From Heliomarina baculiformis (lineage in GTDB: Bacteria > Pseudomonadota > Alphaproteobacteria > Rhodobacterales > Rhodobacteraceae), in contig NZ_JAIMIC010000002.1 in the NCBI RefSeq assembly GCF_019966545.1, forward strand, positions 124,001-188,000: DNA of 64,000 bases. Direction: 5' to 3'. Below the pieces are notes generated by a model that was not told the origin of the DNA, did no database searches, and was given only the letters and a program-made list of their open reading frames with translations. The position numbers and the translations under genes were made by a program. Positions 55,141 through 63,868 of the stretch are shown here, piece by piece (the first letter of the stretch is position 1; every line of letters starts with the position of its first letter).

Positions 55141-56493
55141 ATGCGCCTGAGCCGCTATTTCCTGCCCGTTCTCAAAGAAAACCCTGCCGAAGCGCAGATT
55201 GTCAGCCACCGTTTGATGTTGCGGGCGGGGATGATCAAGCAGGCGCAGGCGGGGATCTATTCCTGGTTGCCGCTGGGCTTCAAGGTTCTGCGCAAGATCG
55301 AGAATATCGTGCATGAGGAACAGCAGCGTGCAGGGCATATCCCGCTGTTGATGCCGACCATGCAATCGGCCGATCTGTGGCGTGAATCCGGTCGTTACGA
55401 CGATTATGGCGAAGAGATGCTGCGCATCACCGACCGTCACGGGCGCGACATGCTGTTCGGGCCGACGAACGAGGAGCTGATCACCGATATTTTCCGCAGC
55501 CATGTATCGAGCTACAGGGACCTGCCCCTGACGCTCTACCAGATCCAGTGGAAATTCCGCGACGAGATCCGGCCGCGGTTCGGCGTGATGCGCGGGCGCG
55601 AGTTCCTGATGAAGGACGGCTATAACTTCGACATGGATTACGAGGCGGCGATGCGCGCCTATGACCGGCACATGGTCAGCTATCTGCGCACCTATGAGCG
55701 GATGGGCCTGAAGGCGATCCCGATGCGTGCGGACTCTGGCCCCATTGGCGGCGAGGACACCCATGAGTTCCTCGTGCTGGCGGAGACGGGCGAGAGCGAA
55801 GTGTTCTATGACAGCGCGATCACCGATCTCAAACTGGGCGACCGGGAAGTCGATTTCGCCGATGCGGCGCAGTTGCGTGCGATCTGCGAGGAGTGGACGA
55901 CGCCCTATGCGCGCACCGACGAGACCCATGACGAGGCCAAGTTCAACGAGATCCCGGAAGAGCGTCGCCGGTCGTCGCGGGGGATCGAAGTGGGTCAGAT
56001 CTTTTACTTTGGTACCAAGTATTCCGAGCCGCTGGGCGCGAGCGTGCAGGATGCCGAGGGCAAGAAGGTCGACGTACACATGGGCAGCCACGGCATCGGC
56101 GTCAGCCGTCTGCTGGGCGCGATCATCGAGGCGAGCCATGACGAGAACGGGATCATCTGGCCCGAGGGGGTCACGCCGTTCCACGTGGGACTCGTCAACC
56201 TCAAGCAGGGCGACGAAGCCGCCGACGCGGCCTGTGAGCAGATCTATGCGGCGCTGAACATAGTCGGGCTGGAACCGCTCTATGATGATCGCAAGGAACG
56301 TGCGGGTGGCAAATTCGCCACCATGGACCTGATCGGGCTGCCCTGGCGGATCACGGTGGGGCCGCGCGGGCTGAAGAACGGGGTAGTCGAGCTGACCTCG
56401 CGGCGCAGCGGTGAAAGCGAAGAACTGCCGCCGGAGGATGCGGTCAAGAAACTGGCGGAAATCTATGCGCCGCACCTTGTGAAAAGCTTGTAA
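55141..56493 (+). CDS. proS: prolyl-tRNA synthetase, short (alphaproteobacterial) type
   Basis: 450 residues. Class II motifs: [20 protein letters not shown] (motif 1), [20 protein letters not shown] (motif 2, with Arg and Phe for ATP) and [15 protein letters not shown] (motif 3). The tRNA-binding anticodon domain ([20 protein letters not shown] and following) is present, but the large editing insertion of E. coli-type ProRS is missing, so the chain is about 120 residues shorter. This form is normal in alphaproteobacteria. It charges tRNA-Pro in the cytoplasm. A terminator follows. Confidence 0.96.
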   Translation: MRLSRYFLPVLKENPAEAQIVSHRLMLRAGMIKQAQAGIYSWLPLGFKVLRKIENIVHEEQQRAGHIPLLMPTMQSADLWRESGRYDDYGEEMLRITDRHGRDMLFGPTNEELITDIFRSHVSSYRDLPLTLYQIQWKFRDEIRPRFGVMRGREFLMKDGYNFDMDYEAAMRAYDRHMVSYLRTYERMGLKAIPMRADSGPIGGEDTHEFLVLAETGESEVFYDSAITDLKLGDREVDFADAAQLRAICEEWTTPYARTDETHDEAKFNEIPEERRRSSRGIEVGQIFYFGTKYSEPLGASVQDAEGKKVDVHMGSHGIGVSRLLGAIIEASHDENGIIWPEGVTPFHVGLVNLKQGDEAADAACEQIYAALNIVGLEPLYDDRKERAGGKFATMDLIGLPWRITVGPRGLKNGVVELTSRRSGESEELPPEDAVKKLAEIYAPHLVKSL

Positions 56494-56522
56494 ACAAGGG
56501 TTGATCCGAAATCACGGAATGT

Positions 56523-56553
56523 CGGCGGGTCGATTGGCCCGCCGTTTTCTTTT
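56523..56553 (+). terminator. terminator of proS
   Basis: CGGCGGG / CCCGCCG stem with an 8-base loop followed by TTTTCTTTT, 29 bases after the proS stop. Confidence 0.88.
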
Positions 56554-56674
56554 GGCGCAGGCACGATGCCGGACCGGGGGCGCTGATGCCACACAAAGCC
56601 GCGTTCCGCACTCAATCCGTGTCCTGCCATCCGGATTTTTTCTTATTTATCAACAGTCCGTTTTCACCATAGGC

Positions 56675-56700
56675 GGAACTTTTCCTATGCCTCCTGTGTT
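56675..56700 (+). promoter_or_regulatory. possible ECF-type promoter for the 56739 gene
   Basis: GGAAC, 18 bases, GTT upstream of the small exported protein gene, resembling the GGAAC-N16-18-GTT promoter of alphaproteobacterial extracytoplasmic sigma factors. Only the -35 is a strong match; Rhodobacteraceae often lack EcfG, so a different sigma or chance is possible. Confidence 0.3.
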
Positions 56701-56738
56701 ATGGTCCCGAAGCAAGGGATCAAAGTGGAGACCTGGTT

Positions 56739-57035
56739 ATGCAACGGCCGCAGTATGTTATTGGTGCAAGTGTTACAGCAGGCGCGTTGGCGTTGGCCAC
56801 ATGGGCGTTCGCCGTGCCCTTGGGTGTCAGCGATCTGATTTCGCCCATGCTGGGAGAGAACAGCGGGGTGCTTGGGGCGAACGCCTCGGTGATCGCGACA
56901 GACCCGATGATGGGTGACGATGTGCCGGAAGGGACGGTTCTGGTGTTTGGTGACGACGGTACGCTGGACGCGGTAGTGTCCGATGACCGCACCCAAGCGA
57001 TACAGGAAAACAATACCGCCCTGCATGAACTTTAA
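56739..57035 (+). CDS. small exported hypothetical protein
   Basis: 98 residues with one N-terminal hydrophobic segment (ASVTAGALALATWAFAVPLG) serving as signal or anchor and an acidic C-terminal part (DDVPEGTVLVFGDDGTLDAV). No family recognised. Stop at 57035, then a strong terminator, so it is transcribed alone. A possible alternative promoter of ECF type lies upstream. Good codon use and own terminator support a real gene. Confidence 0.75.
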   Translation: MQRPQYVIGASVTAGALALATWAFAVPLGVSDLISPMLGENSGVLGANASVIATDPMMGDDVPEGTVLVFGDDGTLDAVVSDDRTQAIQENNTALHEL

Positions 57036-57059
57036 GACACAAGACAAATAAGACATGGA

Positions 57060-57089
57060 AAGCCCGTTCACCCGATCGTGAGCGGGCTT
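57060..57089 (+). terminator. terminator of the small exported protein gene
   Basis: AAGCCCGTTCAC / GTGAGCGGGCTT, a 12-bp stem with one G-U pair and a CCGATC loop, then GGTTCGTCTT. It lies 24 bases after the stop. Confidence 0.8.
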
Positions 57090-57169
57090 GGTTCGTCTTG
57101 GGGCCTGATTGCTCTAACCTTGCAGTGTTGGGTGACACCCGTTCCGCCCCTAAGACGAGGACCTGTGCC

Positions 57170-58372
57170 ATGAAAATTTTGACCTCCTGTTCAATCGCAA
57201 TTTTCTCCCTTGCCCTTGGCGTGTCGGCCTGTGCCGAGCCGGTGGCGCAGGGGGCGAAGAACGTGCCGGAGTTCGAGCCCGCCTTTGAGAACCAGACCCG
57301 GGCGCCCGCGATGCAAAGCGATATCGGCATTGCGGTCGAAACCGTGGCCTCTGGCCTGTCGCACCCCTGGGGTATTGCCGAACTGCCGGGTGGCGGTTTT
57401 CTGGTGACCGAGCGGGCTGGGCGCCTGCGCGTCATCAGCGCGGATGGCGAGTTGCTGGAAACAGCGGTTGAGGGCGTGCCGGAGGTGCATGCCGTCAAGC
57501 AGGGCGGTCTGCTCGACGTCGCACTGGGACCGGACTTTGCCCGCGACCGGATGATCTATCTGACCTACTCCAAACCGGCGGGCGACGGAAAGTCGGTGAC
57601 AGCCGCGGCGCGTGGCGTGCTGAGTGAGGACATGACGCGGCTGGAGGAGGTCGAGGACATCTTTGTTCAGGATCCGCCCTCGCCGACGCCGATGCATTAC
57701 GGATCGCGGGTCGTGTTCGACGGCGACGGTCATGTGTTCATCACCACGGGCGAGCATTCCTCGATGGCCGAACGGGGTATGTCGCAAGATCTCTCCACCA
57801 CCTACGGCAAGGTGATCCGTCTGAACCTAGATGGCAGCGTGCCGATGGATAACCCCTTTGCCTCGGAGGAAGGGGCGATTGACACGATCTGGTCCTACGG
57901 CCACCGCAACGTCCAAGGCGCCGCCTATCGCGATGGCGTTCTCTGGACGCTGGAACATGGCCCCAAGGGCGGGGATGAGCTGAACAGGGCCAAGGCGGCC
58001 CTGAACTACGGCTGGCCCGTCGTCAGTTATGGCGAGACCTACGGTGGCGCACCGATTGGCGAAGGCATTCCCCGCGCGGAGGGCATGGAAGAACCCGTGT
58101 ACTACTGGGATCCGGTCATCGCACCGGGTGGTTTCGATTTCTACGATGGCCAGATGTTCGAGGCCTGGCAGGGCGATATCCTTGCCGGATCGCTCAGCCC
58201 CGGTGGTCTGGTGCGGCTGAAGCTGGACGGTGACGGTATGGTTACCGGCGAAGAGCGTCTGGTCGAGGATCAGGGCCGCATCCGCGATGTCGAGGTCACC
58301 TCGGACGGGTCGGTTCTGCTCTTGGTGGACGAGGCGAACGGGGCGGTTCTTCGCCTGACTTCGCAGGATTGA
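57170..58372 (+). CDS. PQQ-dependent sugar dehydrogenase-type lipoprotein (YliI-like)
   Basis: 400 residues from ATG 57170. Signal peptide with lipobox VSAC (LALGVSACAEP), then a six-bladed beta-propeller of the GDH/soluble aldose dehydrogenase family: ASGLSHPWGIAELPGGGFLV, GGLLDVALGPDFARDRMIYL, and the calcium/PQQ loop LEHGPKGGDELNRAKAALNY (about 264-283). Such proteins oxidise aldose sugars in the periplasm when PQQ is available; whether this organism makes PQQ cannot be seen. ORF upstream of 57170 is ignored because the lipoprotein signal starts here. Confidence 0.87.
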   Translation: MKILTSCSIAIFSLALGVSACAEPVAQGAKNVPEFEPAFENQTRAPAMQSDIGIAVETVASGLSHPWGIAELPGGGFLVTERAGRLRVISADGELLETAVEGVPEVHAVKQGGLLDVALGPDFARDRMIYLTYSKPAGDGKSVTAAARGVLSEDMTRLEEVEDIFVQDPPSPTPMHYGSRVVFDGDGHVFITTGEHSSMAERGMSQDLSTTYGKVIRLNLDGSVPMDNPFASEEGAIDTIWSYGHRNVQGAAYRDGVLWTLEHGPKGGDELNRAKAALNYGWPVVSYGETYGGAPIGEGIPRAEGMEEPVYYWDPVIAPGGFDFYDGQMFEAWQGDILAGSLSPGGLVRLKLDGDGMVTGEERLVEDQGRIRDVEVTSDGSVLLLVDEANGAVLRLTSQD

Positions 58373-58450
58373 TTTCCCGGGTCGGGGATCGGCTTGACGC
58401 TGGCACTGGCCCGGCGCAATGTCCGCCCGACCCGGAAATCGGAGCACGAC

Positions 58451-59737
58451 TTGCCTAAAACTCCCCCGCCCTTTGCGGCCTTCGAATGGCTTATTGCCTG
58501 GCGTTACCTGAGAGCGCGTCGCGCCGAGGGCGGCGTCAGCGTGATGACATGGATCAGTCTGATCGGAATCACGCTCGCGGTTTTCGCGCTGATCGCCACC
58601 CTTGCCGTAAGGTCTGGATTCCGCTCGGAATTCGTGGGCACGATCCTTGGCGCCAATGCCCATGTGACGGTTTATTCGACCGGCGAGGTCGACCCGCTTG
58701 GCAATGTGAACCGCACGATTGCCGAATACCCGGCGATGGCCGAGGCGGTGGCGCAGGTGCCCGGTGTGACGCGGGTTGCGCCGCTGATACGGGGGCAAGT
58801 GCTTCTGAGCGCGCAGGGCGAAAGCACCGGGGTCGAGGCCTTTGGCATCGCCGCAGAAGATCTTAGATCGCTGCCCGGTATCGCGCAGGCAGAGCAATCC
58901 GCTGGCGACCTGTCGCGCTTTGACGAGGGCATTGCCATCGGGTCCGAAGTGGCGCGGATCATCGGGGTTTCGGTCGGCGACCGGGTCAAGCTGACCTCGC
59001 CCGACGGGTTGCAGACCGCGATGGGATCCAGCCCGCGCGTTAACGCCTATGAGGTGGTCTATGTCTTTACCGCCGGGCGCTATGACATTGACCGGACGAG
59101 GATCTATATGCCCTTTGCCGAGGCGCAGGCTTTTTTCAACCGCGAGGGTGTCGCGGATGAGCTTGAGGTGATGGTCGACAACCCGGAAACCGTGGACCAG
59201 CTGGTGCCGCAACTGTTCCGGGCCGCCGGAGATCAGGCGCTGATCTGGACGTGGCGCGATGCTTCGGGCAGCTTTTTGCGCGCGCTCGAGGTCGAGGACA
59301 ACGTGATGTTCATCATCCTGTCGATCCTCGTTTTGATTGCGACCATGAACATCGTCTCGGGACTGATCATGCTGGTCAAGAACAAGGGCCGTGACATCGG
59401 TATCCTGCGCACCATCGGCCTGAGCGAAGGCTCGGTGCTGCGGGTGTTCTTTATCTGCGGTGCCTTTACCGGGCTGATCGGCACGGCGATGGGCGTGCTT
59501 CTGGGCTGTCTGTTTGCGCTTTACATCGACCCGATCTTTTCCTTCGTCAATTACGCGATGGGCGGCGGTGTCTGGGATCCGTCGATCCGGGGGATCTATG
59601 CGCTTCCGGCAGAGCTGCACCTGTCGGACGTCTTGTCGGCGGTGGCCCTGTCGCTGGGGCTGTCCTTTTTCGTGACCTATTTCCCGGCCCGCCGCGCGGC
59701 CCGGATGAACCCGGTGGAGGCGCTGCGCTATGAGTGA
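58451..59737 (+). CDS. lolC: lipoprotein-releasing ABC transporter permease LolC/E
   Basis: 428 residues from TTG 58451, with GGAG at 6-base spacing; another TTG at 58394 is less supported. Four transmembrane helices (about 39-60, 295-320, 340-365, 395-415) flank a large periplasmic MacB-like domain (about 60-280), with FEWLIAWRYLRARRAEGGVS and MTWISLIGITLAVFALIATL at the start and FFVTYFPARRAARMNPVEAL at the end. One permease gene serves both LolC and LolE roles in alphaproteobacteria. It extracts lipoproteins from the inner membrane for LolA. It overlaps lolD by 8 bases. Confidence 0.93.
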   Translation: MPKTPPPFAAFEWLIAWRYLRARRAEGGVSVMTWISLIGITLAVFALIATLAVRSGFRSEFVGTILGANAHVTVYSTGEVDPLGNVNRTIAEYPAMAEAVAQVPGVTRVAPLIRGQVLLSAQGESTGVEAFGIAAEDLRSLPGIAQAEQSAGDLSRFDEGIAIGSEVARIIGVSVGDRVKLTSPDGLQTAMGSSPRVNAYEVVYVFTAGRYDIDRTRIYMPFAEAQAFFNREGVADELEVMVDNPETVDQLVPQLFRAAGDQALIWTWRDASGSFLRALEVEDNVMFIILSILVLIATMNIVSGLIMLVKNKGRDIGILRTIGLSEGSVLRVFFICGAFTGLIGTAMGVLLGCLFALYIDPIFSFVNYAMGGGVWDPSIRGIYALPAELHLSDVLSAVALSLGLSFFVTYFPARRAARMNPVEALRYE

Positions 59738-60407
59738 TGTTGCGCTGGATCTGGGCGGAATCTCAAAGACCTACAACAAGGGTCTGCCGGGCGAGGTGCG
59801 GGTGCTCGACAACATCGATCTGAGCGTCGGCAAGGGCGAGATCGTTGCCCTTGTCGCGCCCTCGGGGGCGGGAAAGTCGACCCTTTTGCATATCGCGGGG
59901 CTGCTGGATACGCCCGATACTGGAAGGGTTCGGATTGCCGGTCAGGACATGACCGGCGAGGGCGATGCGGTGCGCACGCAGGTACGGCGGCGCGATGTCG
60001 GATTCATCTACCAGTTCCACCACTTGCTGCCCGAGTTCACGGCAGCGGAAAACGTCACCCTGCCGCAACTGGCGAACGGTGTGGACAGGAGCGCGGCGGC
60101 AGCACGAGCCACGGAATTGCTCACCCGTGTCGGCGTCGGCCCGCGTGCAAGTCATCGTCCGGCGGCGCTCTCGGGGGGCGAGCAACAGCGTGTCGCCTTT
60201 TGCCGCGCCATGGCCAATGGCCCGCGTCTTTTGCTTGCGGACGAGCCGACCGGCAACCTTGACCCGGCGACGTCCGAGACTGTGTTCGGGGCGCTGATCG
60301 ACCTGGTGCGAACCACCGAAATGGCGGCGCTGATCGCGACGCATAACCTTGACCTTGCCGCGCGGATGGACCGGGTCATCCACCTGACCGATGGTCAGCT
60401 CATATGA
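59730..60407 (+). CDS. lolD: lipoprotein-releasing ABC transporter ATPase LolD
   Basis: 225 residues. Walker A ALVAPSGAGKSTLLHI (about 38-53; APSGAGKS replaces the common GPSGSGKS), Q-loop FIYQFHHLLPEF, signature ALSGGEQQRVAFCRAMANGP, Walker B LLLADEPTGNLDP, and H-loop TH. It drives lipoprotein release with LolC/E. Overlaps the permease gene by 8 bases and the next gene by 4 (ATGA). Confidence 0.95.
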   Translation: MSDVALDLGGISKTYNKGLPGEVRVLDNIDLSVGKGEIVALVAPSGAGKSTLLHIAGLLDTPDTGRVRIAGQDMTGEGDAVRTQVRRRDVGFIYQFHHLLPEFTAAENVTLPQLANGVDRSAAAARATELLTRVGVGPRASHRPAALSGGEQQRVAFCRAMANGPRLLLADEPTGNLDPATSETVFGALIDLVRTTEMAALIATHNLDLAARMDRVIHLTDGQLI

Positions 60408-61390
60408 TCGAGGTTTCGCTGAAGGAAATCGGTGAGGCCACGCAGGCGGCGCTAGAAAGCCACGGGGCCGCATCATGGGTCGCGGCCGAAGTGACGGCCG
60501 CCGTGGTCGAGGCCGAGGCTTTCGGAAACCGGATCTGCGGGCTTTATTACCTTGAAAGCTATTGCAAACAGCTCGTCTCGGGCCGGGTAAAAGGCGATGT
60601 CGAGCCCACAGTCGACCGCCCGCGCCCCGGATTCGTCCGCGTCGACGGGCGCATGGGGTTCGCGCAACCGGCTTTTGCGCGTGGCCTGCCCGAGGCCGTG
60701 GCGGCGGCGCGGGAAAACGGCACCGCTTCGCTCGCCGTGGGGCATACGCATACCTGCACCTCGCTTGGCTTTTTCACCGGGCAGATCGCGCGGGCGGGGT
60801 TGATCGGGATCGGATTCACCAATGCCTCGCCCATCGTTGCGCCGCCGGGCGGACGGTCGCGGGTGATCGGTACCAACCCGATCGCCTTTTCCGTGCCGGA
60901 CGGGCAGGGCGGTGTGGCCATGCAGTTCGACCAGTCCACCACCACCGTCGCGCTGGGCAAGATCACCATGGCCAAGGCGGCGGGTGAACCCATCCCCGAA
61001 GGCTGGGCGCTTGACGCCGAGGGCCGTCCGACCACCGACCCAGAGGCCGCGCTGGGCGGGACGCTGGTGTCGATGGGCGGCTACAAGGGCTGGGGCTTTG
61101 GCGTGATGGCGGAATTGCTGGCCGCGGGCATGACGGGCGGCGTCAATTCGCTCGACGTCAAACCGCTGAAGGCGCCCGACGGGCCGCCGCATGATCTGGG
61201 CCAATTCTACCTGCTGATCGATCCGGGCTGCACAGATACTTTCGGGGCGCGTTTCGCGGCACTGGCCGAGGCCGTTGCCGCCGAAGAGGGCGGGCGGCTG
61301 CCGGGGCAGGGCAAGCGGCACGCCGATCCGGTCGCGCTGGATGAGACGCTTTGGGCACAGGTGGGCGAACTCGCCGCGCCCAAGGCATAA
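60404..61390 (+). CDS. Ldh-family oxidoreductase (malate/L-lactate dehydrogenase type)
   Basis: 328 residues of the sulfolactate/ureidoglycolate/malate dehydrogenase family (PF02615). It begins IEVSLKEIGEATQAALESHG and keeps DGRMGFAQPAFARGLPEAVA, VGHTHTCTSLGFFTGQIARA, IVAPPGGRSRVIGTNPIAFS (NAD(P) site) and KGWGFGVMAELLAAGMTGG. Reactions are oxidations of 2-hydroxyacids such as malate, sulfolactate or ureidoglycolate; the substrate is not fixed. The ATG overlaps the lolD stop, but a functional link to lipoprotein release is unlikely. Confidence 0.9.
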   Translation: MIEVSLKEIGEATQAALESHGAASWVAAEVTAAVVEAEAFGNRICGLYYLESYCKQLVSGRVKGDVEPTVDRPRPGFVRVDGRMGFAQPAFARGLPEAVAAARENGTASLAVGHTHTCTSLGFFTGQIARAGLIGIGFTNASPIVAPPGGRSRVIGTNPIAFSVPDGQGGVAMQFDQSTTTVALGKITMAKAAGEPIPEGWALDAEGRPTTDPEAALGGTLVSMGGYKGWGFGVMAELLAAGMTGGVNSLDVKPLKAPDGPPHDLGQFYLLIDPGCTDTFGARFAALAEAVAAEEGGRLPGQGKRHADPVALDETLWAQVGELAAPKA

Positions 61391-61473
61391 GCGGCACAGT
61401 TTTTGCCCGGGCCACTTGCCGAACGGCGCGCGCTCCGGCAGACTCGCCATGTGGGTTGAGAGGATAAAAGCCA

Positions 61474-61878
61474 ATGATCGCCAAAGCTTTGTGGAGCCTG
61501 CCGGCCTTGTTCATCGCGGCCGCCTGTGCCGTTGACGTGATGCCCGGCCCCGATGAGGGAGAGATGCTTTTCGCGCGGAATTGCTCGGGATGTCACACCG
61601 CCACCGCGACCGGCATGCGGTTGAATGACGGCACCGTTGCTCCTGACCTGACGCGCATATCCGAGCGCAACGATGGCGTTTTCCCGCGTGCGCATGTGCT
61701 GTCGCAAATTGACGGCTACGGGCGGGGCAAGGCCGCCAGCGTCATGCCTGAATTCGGCGACCTCCTCGAAGGCGAGCTTGTTCCCGTCGAGGTCGAAGGC
61801 ACGATGACGCCGACGCCGCGCCCGCTGGCAGCGCTCATGACCTATCTGGAAAGCATACAGGTCGGCACCGAAGGTTGA
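61474..61878 (+). CDS. lipoprotein cytochrome c
   Basis: 134 residues. Signal peptide with lipobox AAAC (Cys18); heme c motif CSGCH (Cys37-His41); axial Met91 in SVMPEFGDLL. One heme, as in class I cytochromes of membrane-anchored type. It would carry electrons in the periplasm between a dehydrogenase and an oxidase or cytochrome; partners are not identified. It lies 83 bases after the Ldh-type gene, with its own ribosome-binding site region GAGAGGATAAAAGCC. Convergent with the next gene, one base apart. Confidence 0.9.
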   Translation: MIAKALWSLPALFIAAACAVDVMPGPDEGEMLFARNCSGCHTATATGMRLNDGTVAPDLTRISERNDGVFPRAHVLSQIDGYGRGKAASVMPEFGDLLEGELVPVEVEGTMTPTPRPLAALMTYLESIQVGTEG

Positions 61879-62568
61879 TCACGAACAAATTCCCCTGAGC
61901 TCGGCCCCGCGCCATGGCAAAAGAACGTCCCGTTCGCGCTGGCGGTTCTGGGGAAGGTCGGTCACCGGAAAGGCCCCGCGCAGCATGTCATGCAGCCGTT
62001 TCGTGCGAGCCGCAGAGGGATCGAGCGCGCGGCAGCAGATGTATTCCTCGACAATCGCGCCCTGCTGTTCATAGCCGTATTGCAGAAAGTCCGGCGCGCC
62101 CTCGAGTTCAAACAGGTAGGGGTCTTTCATATACCCGTGCTCGGCCGCGGCGCGCAGCGGCGAATAGCCGGTTTTCTGACGGTTCTGCCATTGCCAGACA
62201 TGGGTCAGCTCGTGCCCCAGCAGCATCGCGGCGGTTAGGTTGAGCAGCTCCGGATACTCGGACAAGAAATCCTCGGAAAACCAGTCGCGCACGAAATAAA
62301 CCTTGTTGAACAGGGTCATGGCTGCTGGTTTTGCGGTCACGATCCCCTCTTTCACAGGCGGTAGAATGCGTTCTCGGCAGGTGGTGCGGGGCCGTGCCTT
62401 TCTGTGAAACGTGACCGCGGCGACCAGCGCGCCCTCGACCAGCCGGACCTTGTCGACGTTGAGTTCTTCGCCATGCAGAGACGTGGCAAAAGCAAGCTCG
62501 GACTGAGTCAGGGGACGACCGCAACCGGCAACAAGCAGGGCTAGACACAGGCAGATCCGGATCAGCAT
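61879..62568 (-). CDS. HExxH lipoprotein, putative metallopeptidase
   Basis: 229 residues. Lipobox LVAGC (Cys16) after MLIRICLCLALLVAG. The segment LLGHELTHVWQWQNRQKTGY holds HELTH (His119-Glu120-xx-His123), the zinc-metallopeptidase core, with EYICCRALDP further on (about 176). This resembles the DUF4157-like or prokaryotic M-clan zincin pattern (HE(L/M)THVWQ) found in toxin-linked and housekeeping proteins. Function unknown; possibly periplasmic peptidase. Several Cys besides the lipobox (CRER, ICCRA, GICS) may form disulfides. Confidence 0.8.
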   Translation of the reverse strand: MLIRICLCLALLVAGCGRPLTQSELAFATSLHGEELNVDKVRLVEGALVAAVTFHRKARPRTTCRERILPPVKEGIVTAKPAAMTLFNKVYFVRDWFSEDFLSEYPELLNLTAAMLLGHELTHVWQWQNRQKTGYSPLRAAAEHGYMKDPYLFELEGAPDFLQYGYEQQGAIVEEYICCRALDPSAARTKRLHDMLRGAFPVTDLPQNRQRERDVLLPWRGAELRGICS

Positions 62569-62574
62569 CCTGCC

Positions 62575-62979
62575 TCAGCCGGCGTAAAAAGAGGCGGTGG
62601 CGGTCGAGACCAGCTTGCCGCTTTCCTCATCGCTCATCTCGGCACGGGTAAAGGTCATCGCCTTGCCGGCCCGAACCACGAAGGCACGGCAGATGATCGC
62701 CTTGCCGGACGCCGGGCGCAGGAATTGCGTGCTGAGATCGGTCGTGGCGCAGGGCCGGAATTCGCCCGCGTGGGCCAGCGCCGCGAGCACCATCACAGTG
62801 TCGGCCAGCGCGGCCATGGCCTGCCCGGAAACGATCCCGCCGACACGGATCAGATGCTGGCCCACGGGCATACGGACCAACGCGTGTTCCTTGTCGATGG
62901 ACAGCACCTCGGGTTGCAGGGCGAGCACCCATTCGGCGAAGTTTTCTTCGAGAATTTTCTGCGCGTCCGCTGGCGTCAT
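62575..62979 (-). CDS. PaaI-family thioesterase (hotdog fold)
   Basis: 134 residues of the hotdog fold. Family features: RVGGIVSGQAMAALADTVMV (about 46-65), the CATTDLSTQFLRPASGKAII strand, and the final AEMSDEESGKLVSTATASF. The acidic residue in the SGQAMAALADT helix is the catalytic position. It would hydrolyse acyl-CoA thioesters; the acyl chain is unknown. It lies 6 bases upstream of the HExxH lipoprotein gene on the same strand, probably co-transcribed. Confidence 0.88.
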   Translation of the reverse strand: MTPADAQKILEENFAEWVLALQPEVLSIDKEHALVRMPVGQHLIRVGGIVSGQAMAALADTVMVLAALAHAGEFRPCATTDLSTQFLRPASGKAIICRAFVVRAGKAMTFTRAEMSDEESGKLVSTATASFYAG

Positions 62980-63046
62980 CCTGCTCTCCTGGCTGATCTT
63001 TTTGCAAACCTAGCGGGGGTTTGTGGGCCTGTCGACTGGCGACAGA

Positions 63047-63868
63047 TCAATCACTTGCGAGTGCTTCGCTGATGGCTTTGGGATCGACCGGTGAGAGCGG
63101 TGCCGCGACGCTCTGCGCGGCGATTGGCTGGGCCTTGATGACATCTGGTCGGGCGGGTTCTTCAGACGCTGGCGGGGGCACCGTTGCTGCCACCTCAGGA
63201 GGCCGGGACACCGCCCTTGCGCTCGCGCTCGGCGGTCGCTGCGCGCTCAGGTCCGTCTGCGCGGCGGGTACGACACTGGCGGCAGCCTCCATGGGGAGGG
63301 GAAGAGCATCCGGGGTGACGATGATGCCTTTTTCCTCAAGCTCCATGCGCAGGATTTCGTCCTGATGCGCCTCCTGGCAGGCGCGGACCTCTTCGAAGGC
63401 GCGCCGCGAGCCGCGCAGGGTGAACTTGCCCAGCTGGGTATCGCCATAGGACCATGTCATGCCCGCTTCGCGCTGAAATTCATCGACAAAGGTTTCGGAG
63501 CGGTCCATCGAAGCGTCGATCAAGATGTTCAAACCCGGCGTGCCGTCCATGTAGACACCCAGCATGTCGAGTGTCCACGGCGGCTGATCCCCGAAGACGA
63601 GCGAGATCGGGTAGCGCGAATTCTGTTCAATCGATTCCCAGCGCCCGTCGAGCACGGTGATATCCAGCGCGGGCACGTCTTCGTAAGTGTCGAACCCGAT
63701 AAAGAAATCGGTATCGTCAAAGCGCGCGAAAGCGAGGCAACCGCGGGTCGCCGGGTAAAAGCCCACGTCCCAGTCGTCTATCAACGCCCAGCGTATGGGA
63801 TCGGCCATGGCCGGAAGTGAGATCAGAACAAGCGCCATACCGACGACGCCGCGCAGAAAACAGGTCAT
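63047..63868 (-). CDS. exported hypothetical protein with Ala/Pro-rich C-terminus
   Basis: 273 residues from ATG 63868, with GAGG upstream. Signal peptide MTCFLRGVVGMALVLISLPA (cleaved before DPIRWAL), then a globular domain with Trp/Phe/Asp-rich motifs (DDWDVGFYPATRGCLAFARF, WSYGDTQLGKFTLRGSRRAF) and two Cys. The last ~85 residues are Ala/Pro/Glu-rich (PPEVAATVPPPASEEPARPD). No family recognised. It may be a periplasmic protein with a low-complexity linker. The start at 63889 (TTG) is an alternative. Confidence 0.75.
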   Translation of the reverse strand: MTCFLRGVVGMALVLISLPAMADPIRWALIDDWDVGFYPATRGCLAFARFDDTDFFIGFDTYEDVPALDITVLDGRWESIEQNSRYPISLVFGDQPPWTLDMLGVYMDGTPGLNILIDASMDRSETFVDEFQREAGMTWSYGDTQLGKFTLRGSRRAFEEVRACQEAHQDEILRMELEEKGIIVTPDALPLPMEAAASVVPAAQTDLSAQRPPSASARAVSRPPEVAATVPPPASEEPARPDVIKAQPIAAQSVAAPLSPVDPKAISEALASD

